In this document: piece after piece, positions 47,314-59,479 of the stretch
Position numbering within the stretch: position 1 is the first letter of the stretch
How the letters are laid out: the number at the start of each line of letters is the position of its first letter
Source of the DNA: Alnus glutinosa
Taxonomy: Eukaryota; Streptophyta; Magnoliopsida; Fagales; Betulaceae
Length of the DNA: 64,000 bases
Direction: 5' to 3'
NCBI RefSeq assembly: GCF_958979055.1
Contig: NC_084888.1
Span: forward strand, 2,932,001-2,996,000
Translations under genes and position numbers: made by a program
Notes under the pieces: generated by a model
Told to the model about the DNA's origin: nothing
The model's input: the letters and a program-made list of their open reading frames with translations, nothing else
Database searches by the model: none

Positions 47314-48763
47314 CATCGAAATAATAAATAAAGAAAAAATTGAAAACCTAACAGTTTGATAGATGAACTGCCTGGGAAAACACCTAAAACAACCTTAAAC
47401 TTGGCCACACGGTCAAGTGCAACTATTTGCACTCAACAGATTCCTCTTAGTTTATAGAGTGACTCATACGGATATATAGCAATCAACTAAAATCAAGTAC
47501 ACCATTTGAAATATTTATCTTGAATTTTCAATCCAGCTATTGAGCAGGAGGAAGTGACTAGTTCGTTGGAGCATATTAGGACTCATGGGTAAAAGCTTGC
47601 TTGTGAACTTATGCAGCAGGCTCTGTTTAACAGCTTCATTTATGGAAGCTCGGGAATGATCTTTGTCATGATAATTCTCCCAGGTCAGAAGAGGCTGTGG
47701 TGAACCAAATCAAATGAGAAGTTCGATTCATAATTATATATGGCTAAAGGAGGATTTAAGAAGACTGCCCTTAATGCTAAACTTGTACAGTTGTGGAACT
47801 TGTTTTCTTTGGTGTAATGTTTGTTTTGTTATGCTATAGTTTGAGTTGCAGAGGTGATTTGTATCCCTTTTCAGGAAGTTAATTGTATCTAGTTTTCACT
47901 GAAGATATGTAACTTTGTTGAGTTTGTTCAATGATAAGTTTAATTGTTGAAAAATAGAATGGTGATATGTTGACATTTGGTGACCATGACCAATGATTAT
48001 GTTTAAATGGCAGAAATTATACATTTTCCATCAACCAAAATGGTTGATTTAAGCCTGTGCTAAAAAAATCACCTTCTTCAACACTATAATGGAGAAATAG
48101 ATGGCCATGTCAATATCAAAGGAAACGTATTTTCCTTGATTTCTAAGAAGTAAAAAATGTGGACAAGGGATTTTGAGTGTAAATCTAGACAAAAAATTTA
48201 GAACCCTTTGTCCCGACGATTGTAGCATGTGTGTTGCCTAGATTGAGTATAAAAGGCATGATCGCTTCGCTTTTTCTTCCTTTCTTTTGGTTTATCACCG
48301 GCAATCTACTTAGAGTTTCAAACTCAATTGTAGCAATTAAACATTTTTCAGAAAAATTTGGGCAAAACTAACCAGAAAAAAGAATATAAACTTACTTGAA
48401 TTTGTTCATATTATTTGTGCATTAGTACAATATAATCTTAATTCTTAGGATTAGATGTGTGTACAAAGTTTCTCCTCCTTTAAAAAAGAAAAAAAGAAAA
48501 AGAACTCTTCCCCTTCTACCTTTTCCCTTGCAAGCTCGTACATATTTTTAATGATAGTTGTCAGTTGACATGTCACGATCTATATATATTAAGGATTGCT
48601 TCATCTATGATTTAGCAGGCCTAATTTCCATTTAATTAGAAGGTCTCTGTGGGTAGATTAATCTAAAGCCTTTAATTTCGACAAGTCATAATAATAAAAA
48701 TATATTTTGTTAACATTTAAAATTCTAATATAAAATCATATGATAAATTAAGAATGATCAGTT
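47314..48763. other. Region after the hAT; possible orphan last exon
   Basis: The first part continues the older element into which the hAT inserted. At 47536 an acceptor-like TTTTCAATCCAG is followed by an open stretch that reads IEQEEVTSSLEHIRTHG and stops near 47592. It may be a terminal exon with a 3' UTR after it, but I see no upstream exons and no family match. The rest is AT-rich. Confidence 0.3.
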
Positions 48764-48773
48764 TAATTTTTTT

Positions 48774-49166
48774 GGTTAAATACATATTTGCCCCCTGTGC
48801 TTTATGACCTTTATTTTTTAACCCCTCAGTTTTATTTTTTATCAAATTTGGTACCTATGGTATATGAAAAGACGGAAATAGTACTTCCGTCTGATTTCCC
48901 GTCCAAAACTAACGTCTACCCACGTCATTAGGTACCTAAAAATTTGAAGCCCAGAACCCAATTCTTTACGCATTGTTTCCAACAACATCCAGACAATAAC
49001 ATGACAGAAAATGTCGTGGGTGGACGTTAGTTTTGGACGGAAAATCAGACGGAGGTACCATTTCCGTCTTTTCATATACCACAGGTACCAAATTTGATAA
49101 AAAGTGAAACTGAGGGAGCAAAAAATAAAGGTCGTAAAGCACAGGGGGCAAATATATATTTAACCC
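48774..49166. mobile_element. Mutator-like MITE with about 155-bp terminal inverted repeats
   Basis: The left arm (from GGTTAAATACATATTTGCCC) and the reversed right arm (GGGTTAAATATATATTTGCC) match at about 90 percent as far as CGTCCAAAACTAACGTC and ACCCACG. Flanks TAATTTTTTT (48764-48773) and TAATATTTTT (49167-49176) agree at 9 of 10, fitting a Mutator duplication. Only about 85 bp separates the arms, so a transcript would fold into a very long hairpin. No coding sequence. Confidence 0.88.
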
Positions 49167-49264
49167 TAATATTTTTATAAAATTTGCATTTATCACGTTC
49201 CATGAGATAAGCCATTCTTTTTTCCATAAACAAATGATAACCCATTATTCATAATTTTGTGTTA

Positions 49265-49570
49265 TCAATTTATTTATTTATTATTATTTTTTTTAACGAA
49301 ATATCTGAATATTTCATTGATCAAAGATCATGAGCATAAGCTCTTCAATCACAAAACATAAAACTCTGCAAATCATAGCCACATGCTATATATGGGGTTA
49401 TATAGTCATAGAGACAAACAAAATTCTTACAATAAAGTGTTATTTATGGCTTTCATCTTTCGCTAACCCATGTGCAAGAATAGTTAAAGAGCGGATCTGC
49501 TTCGAGCAGATTAAATTTAAGATAATGGTAGCTAAATATCCTAGAAAAATTTATTTAAAACGACCGTGAG
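49265..49570 (-). mobile_element. LINE-like 3' tail
   Basis: On the minus strand, CTTTGATCAATGAAATATTC, then AGATATTTCGTTAAAAAAAA and an AATAATAAATAAATAAAT tail, have the form of a LINE 3' end. No coding motif is seen upstream within the segment. Confidence 0.4.
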
Positions 49571-51943
49571 AGATAACCCCTCACACCAAACTTTCCAGGT
49601 CGTGAGAGATAACGTACCGATACCCTCATACTTGACTAACATTTATGTCATAGATCGCCCATAATGACAGATATAAAGAAGAAAAAAAAATTATTATTCA
49701 AAACAAAAATATAACCAACAAACAGTAGTAGCGGCCGAGGAATAGATGAACAGCACAACACAGAGATGGATGTACGGATGTATAGCGGAAAAGCTAAAAA
49801 TACTGATCTGATCGAAGAACACCTAAAAAGAAGAAAAAGAAAAAAAAAATGGAAAGATAAGAACGGAGAGTAGAAAAAAAGAGAGATAAGAGGAGGGAAC
49901 ATTTGTTAATTCTACTCTTTTTTTTGTTCTCCCTCCATCTCTCATGTCACTTTCTTTGGCTCTTTCTTTTGTGTTAATTTTCTTAACTACCATCATTTGT
50001 TTTTGTTATAGATACTTGGTATGAGGACACGTAGGCACGCTGTTGAATCACATGGCAAAGAAAAAACTGTTCATTCACGTTTGAATATCGCGAAACAGAA
50101 AATGAAAACAAATCCTTTGCCGTCCAAAGGACCACAGTATTATCTTCATCTATAAACGTTACATCAAACTAAGTAGGCATCGACAAAACGATATTAACAG
50201 AAACATAGCAATCGTAATCCTAGTAAAGAAAATCGAACTTCTTATTTTCAGGTTCCTAATTTTGTCTGCATTATTATTTGGGAAAAAAACACTTTGGAGC
50301 CTTTCAAACTATTACCACAATTTCATTTACGTTGCTAAACTTAAAAAAAGTGGCGTATGAATACGTCAAACTACTATTAATTGTAAAAAAGATTATTCCG
50401 TCACGGTTGGAAATTAAAATGAATGAAAAAGTAGTGAGTGAGTCGAATGTGGTCACTTTTTGTCTTTTTTTTTTTTTTTTTCTTTTCTAGTGTTGGCAAT
50501 TTCTTATACGACCAACAAACTGAATATGAATCCAACACGAAATTAGTGGATTAGGATTGATGGGTTTGACTCCTTTAATTGAATGGGTCAAGTTTGGATT
50601 AGCTTATATAGTCTTATATATACCTATGCTTCGATACAACCTGAACCCGACACACGAATTGTTACCCTTTCTATTTCTTCCTAAAATACCATATCTTTTC
50701 TTTTAAATAATAAAATAATAAAGAAGTGAAACTTTTTTTTTTTTTAAAAAAAGAACACTAAAGAATGGCCGAAATAAAACCATCGTATCCCACATTTTTC
50801 AGGAGTAATTCGGAACTACCCAAAATGAAAAATGTGGTAGTTCAGCTCCCGTAAAATCCAAAAGGGGTGGCCAACAACCACCTCAAAGTTCGTGAGAGTG
50901 GTTCTGTCACCTTTGTATTTTTTTTTTTTTATAATTATGATATTTCAAAAATAAAAATGTGAGTATTTTAGAAAGAAAGACAATGATGTGATCACTTTTT
51001 CTTAAATTTTAACGTCTAACACTGACATAAATTATATTCAAGAGCCAGATTATGCGTAGACATGAAGACTAATTTGGCCAAAAAAAAAATGTCCACAAAT
51101 TGGTAACAAGCTAGAAGTCAACTTCATAAAATTGATCCATTTAAGTAGAGCATTAGTTAGACCCGTGATTAGATTATAATTATCAATTGATATTTAATTT
51201 GTTGCCGTACTTTGCAGTATATTCTACTATTTTATCCTTCCTCTTTTTCTTTTTTTTTTGTTTCTTTTAATAATCGACAAAATTTATGTACACCAAAAGA
51301 AGATGAAGGTTCAACGTCGGAGATCGACGGCCGATCGAGTATCTTCTGACGGCTATCACACGTTTCCTTTTCATCTCTTTCCTCTCTCAATTATTGTTCT
51401 TTTAATATGTCTCGGTTCTTTAATGTGTCCTCTTCTCAATTAAATGGATAAAAACTAGTTTAAAACAATTAGGTACGAACCAATCTAACAAAGTGATATG
51501 TATTTTTAAATTATGTAAAAAATACATATATTTTTATTTATATTACTAAAAAAGTATGTACTTTTCACATGATTTAAAAATATATGTAGGATTATATGAT
51601 CCTTTTAAATTATTTATCTTAAAAATTGGATTGTTCAATTGTTTAGGAGGATCATGATATGTATGTACGTGCAACATGCCACTTTATTATATTATTGATT
51701 CCACCAATTTGTTGCTAATTTCTGTTCCAAATAATATATAATATTCTGACCAAGTCACCGCAGTCATATATACGTTTTACTCGCCAAAAAGAAAAGAAAG
51801 TCGTCGTCACCAAGGCACACGTCCCTCCAATGCTTCAGTCCTCCAATGTTCATCGGAGCATATACTACATAAACCTCCTCCACTATCCAATTGTCGACTC
51901 TCTCTCTCACTCTCTCTCTCTCTCTCTCTTTGTGTCCTGTAAC
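49571..51943. other. Intergenic, upstream of the 159-aa gene
   Basis: AT-rich DNA with T/A-runs at 50466-50480, 50731-50753 and 50924-50933, plus a copy of repeat R1. Just before the gene, a CT-rich leader (51896-51929) lies about 15-50 bp upstream of the ATG. TATATA words at 51733 and 51767 could be its TATA box. No other gene is supported. Confidence 0.4.
50492..50670 (+). repeat. Dispersed repeat family R1, copy c
   Basis: It begins GGCAATTTCTTATACGACC, contains CTTTAATTGAATGGGTCAAG and TATAGTCTTATATATACCTA, and ends ACACACGAATTGTTACCCTT. The order and orientation match copies b and e. Confidence 0.7.
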
Positions 51944-52423
51944 ATGGGAAAAAAGGAGAATAAAAAAGAAAGTAAACTGAGCTGGTGCATGAAGGCACCC
52001 ATTAGAATCCTGATAAAGCTGAGGGACCTCTACATCCAAGGCATGAATGAATGCTCCGGACGCCTGGACTACGGCATGGCCATGGGATGCCCCACGCCAC
52101 AAATATCCACTCTGCCAAAGAGCTTCAGCACCAACAGCGCCAGATCCACCAACAATGAAGATTTCCGGGAGCTCATGAGAGCTGCTTCTACGAGAAGCCA
52201 AGCCAATAAAGCTCAATGGGATCTCCCTCAAAAACAGCAGCCTGCAAAGTCTCCGACGACTACACCGCCTAATAATTTCTCTCGGAGCCGTAGCGTTGGT
52301 TTCGGGAGGATCGATGAAGACAAGCCGTGCGATTTTGGAGAAGATGATATCAAGGTCAACACAGATCATGTATATCCAAGAAGCAGAAGCTACGCTGTCA
52401 ATAGGAGAACGAGGGTGTTTTAA
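51944..52423 (+). CDS. Plant-specific protein of unknown function (159 aa)
   Basis: I recall this as a conserved but unnamed family of small plant proteins. Seen: a basic start MGKKENKKESKLSW, an amphipathic helix APIRILIKLRDLYIQGM, then GCPTPQISTLPKSFS, NNEDFRELMRAASTRS, NNFSRSRSVGFGRIDEDKPC and a C-terminus VYPRSRSYAVNRRTRVF. The RSRSVG and RSRSYA pair flanking an acidic GEDDIK patch is distinctive. There is no signal peptide or membrane helix. The start is set at 51944 because the frame upstream runs through a CT-rich low-complexity leader that encodes SLSHSLSLS. No introns, no lesions. The function is unknown to me, and the Ser/Arg sites look like possible phosphorylation or 14-3-3 sites (inference). 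Confidence 0.85.
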   Translation: MGKKENKKESKLSWCMKAPIRILIKLRDLYIQGMNECSGRLDYGMAMGCPTPQISTLPKSFSTNSARSTNNEDFRELMRAASTRSQANKAQWDLPQKQQPAKSPTTTPPNNFSRSRSVGFGRIDEDKPCDFGEDDIKVNTDHVYPRSRSYAVNRRTRVF

Positions 52424-52497
52424 GCAACATTATATGGAAACGAGGTTGAAGAACAGGAAGCTTTCTTGTCCCTCGTTTTTATCATATATATATAGTT

Positions 52498-52571
52498 AAT
52501 TGTTTCTTTGTTTTTTGTTATTTCGATCTTGAAGTAATTGTTTCTTTGTTTTTTGTTATTTCGATCTTGAA

Positions 52572-52633
<62 letters not shown>
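52498..52633 (+). repeat. 38-bp tandem duplication and (TA)n in the 3' UTR region
   Basis: TTGTTTCTTTGTTTTTTGTT ATTTCGATCTTGAAGT occurs twice in a row (52498-52535, 52536-52573), identical. A TA run of about 23 units and a short TATG run follow. Replication slippage is the likely cause. Confidence 0.92.
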
Positions 52634-52954
52634 GTTTTCCGTCGCTCGTGTTTGAGGCTTTGGATTCTGTGGTGTGATATTGTCTGATGTTGTTGTTTCA
52701 AGTACTTGTGAAAATTCGATGAACAGAATTCAAAACTTCAGTATGTTATGCTATTTCAATTTTGCAGAAATGTACACGTACGTTTTAGATTTCTCTAGCC
52801 TGGCCTTGCCTACTAATCAAGGGGCAGGATTCTGACTCTCTAAGTGCCAGTAGGCCCAGTACTCAATCAAGGGGAAAGATTTGTTGACCTTAGAAGCACC
52901 AAGAGAGCAAAGTTCTACAATGACATTTTCGTCTCAAGATATATATACAGATTA

Positions 52955-53260
52955 GAGATGAAAATTCATATTCAATTAGGGTGTAGGTCATATCAGAGTT
53001 TATATGAGTACAAAATTATATACGTCAATTTTAATCCGACTCATTTAATTAAATAAGTTAGACATTTCAACTCTACCCTATAAATTTTGTGTTTGATTCG
53101 TGTATCATGTCAAAAAAATGTTAGCCCTTACGTCGTCTATTGCACTATATAAGTCTATTTAACTTGATCCATTTAATTAAATGAATGAGACCTTTTAACC
53201 CTAACCTGCTAATTTCGTATTGGGTTTATGTCGAGTTTTTGGCTTGTGTAAATTATTTTT
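52955..53260 (+). repeat. Dispersed repeat family R1, copy d (diverged)
   Basis: The word TCATTTAATTAAATAAGTTA with a later CATTTAATTAAATGAATGAG, and ACCCTATAAATTTTGTGTTT with CTAATTTCGTATTGGGTTTA, show two half-units of the family in the same orientation. It is thus a degenerate tandem pair. Confidence 0.5.
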
Positions 53261-56200
53261 TTGCCCTGGTCACACTATGGGCGAAGTAACAAAATCCTGC
53301 AATAAATAATTACCATGTAAATGAGAAAATTGAATAATGGCTACACAAGAAGTTAGGCCAAATGGGGAAGTGAATGTTTCATTTTATTGGGATTTTCTAT
53401 TAAATCCTAACTAACGGGTTACGTGCAAAATATCTTGCGAAAGATAAAAAGTTTAGACAAAAAAAAAAAAAAAAACCCTCCCACGGCTGGCCATGGGTCA
53501 CCTCCTAGTGAAGTTTTTTCTTTTCTTAAAAATAAGGGTATATTTCTAATTTACAAATTTTATGAGGGTATAATTAATAGATATTTTATATCACGTGATG
53601 CTCTTGCCGTTTAATTTAACGAAAAATTCTCACCCTGATAGACTTTGTAAATTGAGTGAGAGATTAATAAAAAACACTTCATAAATTAAAAATTTGGGAA
53701 GACACTCCAAATTAGATGATAATTTAAAAGCTTTGAGTGTAGTTCGGCCGTGACATGGAGCTCTAATCATCATCCATTATGTTTTAGTAGAAAAAGATTG
53801 AAGCTTTAGTCGGTGGTAGCCCATGTATTCAGAGTTTGGACCCATATGTATTCCTGATTGACAAAGCTAATGTTTTTTTGTTTTTGTTTTTTTTTTTTTA
53901 AAAAAAAAAAAAGCAATAGAAAGGGGACGAGGGTTAAAGGAGGGGTCCTAATAAGTTCCTAGATCCTTTAGTGCTACTTTCTCACTTCTAAATTGTATTC
54001 ATCAGCTTCCTAATAAGTTGCAGCACAAAAAGATAGGTTAAATTATATATGGTATATAAGCCAATAATTGAGACAAAATAAACAATTAGATATTGCTAGA
54101 GACACTATGAAAACGAAAAAGGCCCATATTGAAAGATTTTCCCAATAAATTATACATCATTTGGTCATGACATGCACTTTCGATCTCCATCAGCCATGAG
54201 TTTCTCCCTTTTCTACAAGCATTCACGAATATGATGTGATTTTTGTACTTCTTAACTTGCTCTTTAGGGCATAATTGAATGCCCTTGCAACCAGAAATTC
54301 ACCAACGAGGTTGGTGAGAAAAGTGTTAAACAGAAGCTGTCGGGGCTCTTCTTCATGTGAGAGTTAGGCCTTCTCAATTCTTGTGATATGCTTCTTTTGG
54401 TGATGCCAAATTGAATTACAAGTTTTGTCGGAACAAGTGGCTCATATTTGTTCAAGCATAAAGAGTAGTATTAAAATATTAGTATAGGTGGCCAGTTGTC
54501 GATGCGTAGTGGAGCAAAGTGAATGGAATTGAGCTCCGACAATTGGCCCATTGGGCATGATTAAGTTTATGCTGACCTAGGATGAATAGGTTGTGTGGGT
54601 GTGGGAGCAACGCTCCGCGGTACAATACATGGTATTTTCAGCTTTTTCATATATATCCGTACAGTAGGGTTTTCATACAAATATGTTATATTGTAACTCT
54701 AAATCCCATAAATTATATACTGAAATATAGCCACACACTTGTGGACGTAGGCACATTGCCCGACCATGTAAATCTGTGTATTAATTTTCTCTTATTTTCC
54801 TTTTTTCGATCTCATATTATTCATCATTATTGTGCACAATAACAACAAGCTCTCAAGCAGGTACCGAGGTACCAAACTAAAGACTTGGCCTCTCAATCAT
54901 GCTTTGACTCCTCTCAATAAGAAATTTTGATCCCGTCCCTCATGCCCTCAAGCTGCAAAGAAATCGTGCCGTGACAAATACACCATTACAAGTCATCGTA
55001 AGGCCCCTAGAGAAACTTGATATCGAATTTCATAAATAAAGAAGATGGTTTATCAAAAGGACATAAATTTTTCCCAACGTCTATTCTTTAACACACAGTT
55101 TCATCAATAAAGTGGAAGCTTTATGGTGAGATTGCCATGGTTGGGGTTTTTGTGAATTGGTTTAATGCCAACAAATTAAGTTGAATGAGATGAGATTGGC
55201 CCTCTACTTTTCACCCCTGATCAACTACTTTTTCAATTGAAGGTTAGTAATTAATGTTAAATATTTCTATTTGAAATGTGTTTGTGTTATTATTTTACTC
55301 ATATTTTGTACATCTCTTTTACAAATTTATTATTGGATCTATGAGATCTAAGTCTCGCAAATTTAATAATAGATTTGCATATCTTTATACAGAGATGGAC
55401 AAAAGATGTTCAAGAAAATAAAACCACATATATATTTCTCTTTTTATTTTCTTTATTTTAAGATTTTTTCGATTAATAAAATTAGCATTTCAATTAAGTA
55501 GTGTTAGTCTTATAACAACACGAGTCATTGTTGAGGAAACTAACTTGGATTTGCTAAAGAGTTTGTTACTTTGACCTTCTCATTCAATCCAGCACAAGTA
55601 TAGGCCTACTTTTTCTAGGAGGGAAATCTGATTACTATATAACTATCATACAACTAAGATAATGTATCCGTGCAAATCACCTATTAATTTATTTTAGTTT
55701 TATTTTTTTTAAGTATTAATTTAAGGACCGATTTTCACTGTTATACATTAAATAACATTACTATTTAAATATCTATCTCTTACTTAAGCATTGGAGTGCT
55801 GTAATTTTTTTGGATAATACTTGCGTTATGAGTACTTTGCCGAATATTAAATTTGTGTCCGATAGGAAAACACTACTCTCTGGCCTGTTGAGACTTAAAT
55901 CAGTTTAGTGATAAAAAAAAAAAAAAAAAACTAAGATAAATTTATTTACTTAAATTAGTATTTTGACACTGTCCCACCACGTACCTAAAAAATTTAAGCC
56001 GACAAAAAATATAAAATTTAATCATGTAATTAATATCTTAACATTAAGCCACTACTTTTATAATTGATCTGTTGGATTAAACTTAGTTATAAAGAATGTA
56101 TTGAGTTTCTTTAATGCCGACAGAGAATATTGATCATAAGACATGGGACTGATCCACTACTTTTTATCCTTGATCTTTAGATTATTTTATTGGTCAATGA

Positions 56201-56312
56201 ATTACTCGTTCAAGGAACAAAATCAACAAAAAAAAAAAAACATTATAACAATCTTTTACTGATTTATTTATTTATTATTTATTTCTAATAATCCCTTTAT
56301 CATCAAGTGGTA
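53261..56312. other. Intergenic region
   Basis: A-runs lie at 53459-53475 and 53898-53912. An open stretch on the minus strand at 54264-54455 has no family resemblance I recognise. 55110-56230 is AT-rich with short direct repeats. No gene is supported. Confidence 0.35.
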
Positions 56313-56317
56313 GCTCT

Positions 56318-56488
56318 TGTAAAAGTCTATGGGCCTTACTCACTCTCAAAAGACGCTTTAAGAGAGGAGGGGTGTTCATAGCTTATAAAGTCTACAAGAC
56401 AAGGATCTCTTAACAATGTGAGACACTTTAACATGGCTTATAAAGTCTACAAGACAAGGATCTCTTAGTAATGTGGGACACTTTAACA
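56318..56488 (-). mobile_element. Solo LTR of the TRIM family, with an internal duplication
   Basis: It has the same end words as the TRIM at 21663: on the plus strand TGTAAAAGTC...CTCACTCTCAAAAGACGCTT and CACTTTAACA. The flanks GCTCT (56313-56317) and GCTTT (56489-56493) agree at 4 of 5. A segment of about 56 bp (GGCTTATAAAGTCTACAAGA, CAAGGATCTCTTA...GACACTTTAACA) is present twice in tandem, making it longer than the 117-121 bp LTRs of the complete copy. Confidence 0.78.
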
Positions 56489-56493
56489 GCTTT

Positions 56494-57081
56494 AATATCC
56501 TCTTTCAAGGGAGATCCGGATTCGATATGGCAGAATAAATAAACGGGCAAGGGAGATGGAGAGGGATAGAGTTTGAAATTTGGAAGAAAGATTAATAGTC
56601 CATTTGATGTTTGTAAAAATAATAATATTAATAATATAATTGCAATTGTTCCACATCTGCTAGAGTGATGTATATATGGCTAAGGTGCAGCGTGGGTCCT
56701 TCAAAGTTTGGAGACTTTATCTTCATATTTTTATATTAAAAAGTTTGGTGAAACATATATATAGTTTTATTTTATTGTAGATCATTCTTCTTCTTCTTCT
56801 TCTTTTCTTTTCTTGTCACACAAGATAAAAAGAAAAATCTGTCTCAAATTGAGGAACACAAAATTATAGTATTGTAGAGGTTTAGGTGAATGTAGAGTTT
56901 GTAGCAACAATAGTCGACTCAAGAAGTAATGTGTTTCTTTATTATCTCCTCCTAAATAACTTGTAAATCCCGTGCTTAAGAATCATAATCCTCTATGATT
57001 GGGGTGTCTGAATTGCACTACAATTTGGACAGCCCATAGAGAGAGAGACAGGGAGATGCAGGGCCCACTTGCTCCAAGTAG
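56494..57081. other. Intergenic region
   Basis: A CTT microsatellite lies near 56788-56810. No gene is supported. Confidence 0.35.
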
Positions 57082-57088
57082 GTGAACC

Positions 57089-58837
57089 TAGGGGTATACA
57101 AACGGTGCGGTTATAACCGCTTTAAAACCGCTAACCGCCAACCGCTTATAACCGCTAACCGTCCATGCAGAGGCGATTACCGATTATAGGGTTTGGGAAA
57201 AACGGTTAATAACCGCTAACTTCTTATGTATATATATATTAAAATATAAAAATTAAAAAGTAAAAAACTTGGAGGGCGTCGTTTTGGGCAACATATATAA
57301 GTATATTTTACTCTTTTAGGTTTAGGGTTGAATCGTTTTCTAATTTTCCTCACCTCATTCTGCCGACTGCCGCTCGCCCACATCGCCCAGCCTCTGCCTC
57401 TCGTCTCCCCTCCACTCTCTACGACGTCCAGCCTTTACCTCTTCGCCGCCGCTTGTCTCCGCCGTTGCTGCACTGTAAGCTTCTCCACTCTTTCTCAATT
57501 TCTCTCGCTTTCTCACGCTTTTGTCTCAGCTTTTTTAGGGTGTGTTGTGTACTGTTTGGGATTTTGATTTATCTAGGGCTTTTGTCTTAGCTTTTTTAGG
57601 GTGTGTCACCGTGTGCGATTTTTGTTTGTTTTAAGGTTTCACTTTAGGGATTCGATTTTTCATTTTGGGTTGATTTTAAACTTTGTGATGGCTATTGGTA
57701 TATACTATATATTATATAATGTTCTGAATATCTAATTGTTCTCTATTTACTGGATGTTAGAATTATTTCTTCATTTTAGGGTTTCAATTTTTCATTTTTG
57801 GTTGAATAAGAAATACACCATGTTCTGTAAATCGTGAAAACCGCAACCTTTGAGGATTGAATGTGTTTTTCCTGTCATTTTTAGTTTTCGCTAGAAATTT
57901 GATTTCCTTATAGAATTTTGATTCTCATGCTTTTATAACATAATGATGTGCTTCTCAATCTCACTATCAATAATATTAATTCTTCCATGAGAAACTTGGA
58001 TAAGGAATACTCCAATTGACATTCGGGAGTTGGAGGAATTTGTGGAAAGCTTTGATGAAGAAGGTAAATGTTTGTAAATTAGTAGTAACTTTTCATTTAT
58101 GCAATTATTATTTTTGAAACTTACTTTTCAATTAACTAAAGCTTCTTCTTTTGTAGATGGCGCTCAATCAAGGACCGAAACATACTTGGACCTTATCTAA
58201 TATCTAGAAGGATGTTAGTATCAAAGGGTTATTGATTAATTTGATTGTAATGTTTTGGTTTTGGTTATTTGGAATTGTAATTGTAATTTTTTGGTTTTGA
58301 ATTTGGTTATTTTGAATTTGTAATGCCTTTGAATATTTGGTTATTTGGATTTGTTTGGTTTCGGAATTTGGAATATCTACGTGGTTATTTGGATTTGTAA
58401 TTTTTTTGGTTTTGAATTTGGTTATTTGGATTTGGTTATATGGTTATTTGTTTGTGCCTTTGTGTTTTAGATTTGTAATTTTGTATTTAGATTTGTTAAT
58501 TTTGTACCAAAGGGCAAAAGGCCCAAAAAGTATTAAAAAATTTTCTTGAAAAAATTAAAATCTGTACAAAAACCGGCCCAAAACCGGTGTAAACTTGGCC
58601 CAAAACAAGTGTAAACCCTGCCTAAAACCGGTTTAAACCCGGCCCAAAACCCATCTTCAAAAGCGGTTATATAACCGCTGGTTATTAAGGTAATAACCCC
58701 TAACCGGCGGTTATAAAAATAACCGCCTCCGCCTAGGTGGTTAGCGGAGGCGGTTGGTAAAATGAAATAACCGCTAGGCGGTTAGCGGTTAGTGGTTTTA
58801 GCCAATAACCGTCGGTTATAACTGTTTGTACACTCCT
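57089..58837 (+). mobile_element. Non-autonomous hAT element with gene remnants, 1749 bp
   Basis: The left end is TAGGGGTATACAAACGGT and the reversed right end AGGAGTGTACAAACAGTT. GTGAACC (57082-57088, 58838-58844) is duplicated, 7 of the expected 8 bases. Subterminal blocks are dense in AACCGC words on both sides (57107-57210; 58660-58820). The interior keeps a GC-rich leader (57330-57480). It also keeps a terminal coding stub reading PIDIRELEEFVESFDEE, spliced (GTAAAT...TTTGTAG) to DGAQSRTETYLDLI and a stop near 58199. That is what would be left after an internal deletion of an autonomous parent. Confidence 0.85.
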
Positions 58838-58844
58838 GTGAACC

Positions 58845-59479
58845 CGCACCTCAAGATGCCCAGAGCAGATGAGCCCACAGCCCCCTCTTTGTGGGCTGCC
58901 TTGTAGGGAATCTTAGTTTCTGCAGGTCATTCAGATAGACAAAGCATACTACATAATTTTCTTCCACAACCTCTGCTTGTATAAGCTTGTAGTATTTGTA
59001 TAAGAAACCCTTGGCTTTGAAAGAGTGTAACTTGTTATTTTGGTCTTTTGAGAATCCTTTTCCTTTTTTCTTGAAGATTCAGGGGTTATTTGTGCCGACA
59101 GTTATGTTGTTCCAACGTAAAGTCCGATCTATGTTGTCCCTCCCAAAATTTTAAAATTTACATCTTTTTATAAGATAGACCCCCAAAAATTTATTGTTCC
59201 GTCCCCCAAAAAAGTTTTTTTTTTTTTTTTTGGGGCCCCGACATCAAAATTTCTAGTTCCACCCCAGCCTGCCAGAGTGTGACAAAAGGGGGACAAAGCC
59301 CGTTCAAAAAAAAAGGGGGGGACAAAGGAGGCCATGTGGTTGTTGATCCGTGTACCACCTTACTAACATGCAACAAATATTAGCAAACAAATGGACACTC
59401 TGAGCACCTGAACAGCCACGCAAACTCTAGTGAGGGACTTCATATATATTTTCATGTACACCAAGAGCAACTTACAGCA
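58845..59479. other. Upstream region of the SCPL gene
   Basis: No gene is seen. A T-run with a G-run lies at 59215-59235, and an A/G-run at 59306-59322. The leader and promoter of the carboxypeptidase-like gene must lie in the last few hundred bases; TATATATT at 59444 is a possible TATA box but is close to the ATG. Confidence 0.35.

Noticed and set aside
54264..54455. Minus-strand open frame of 63 codons
   Set aside because: No recognised motif, splice partner or promoter; likely chance.
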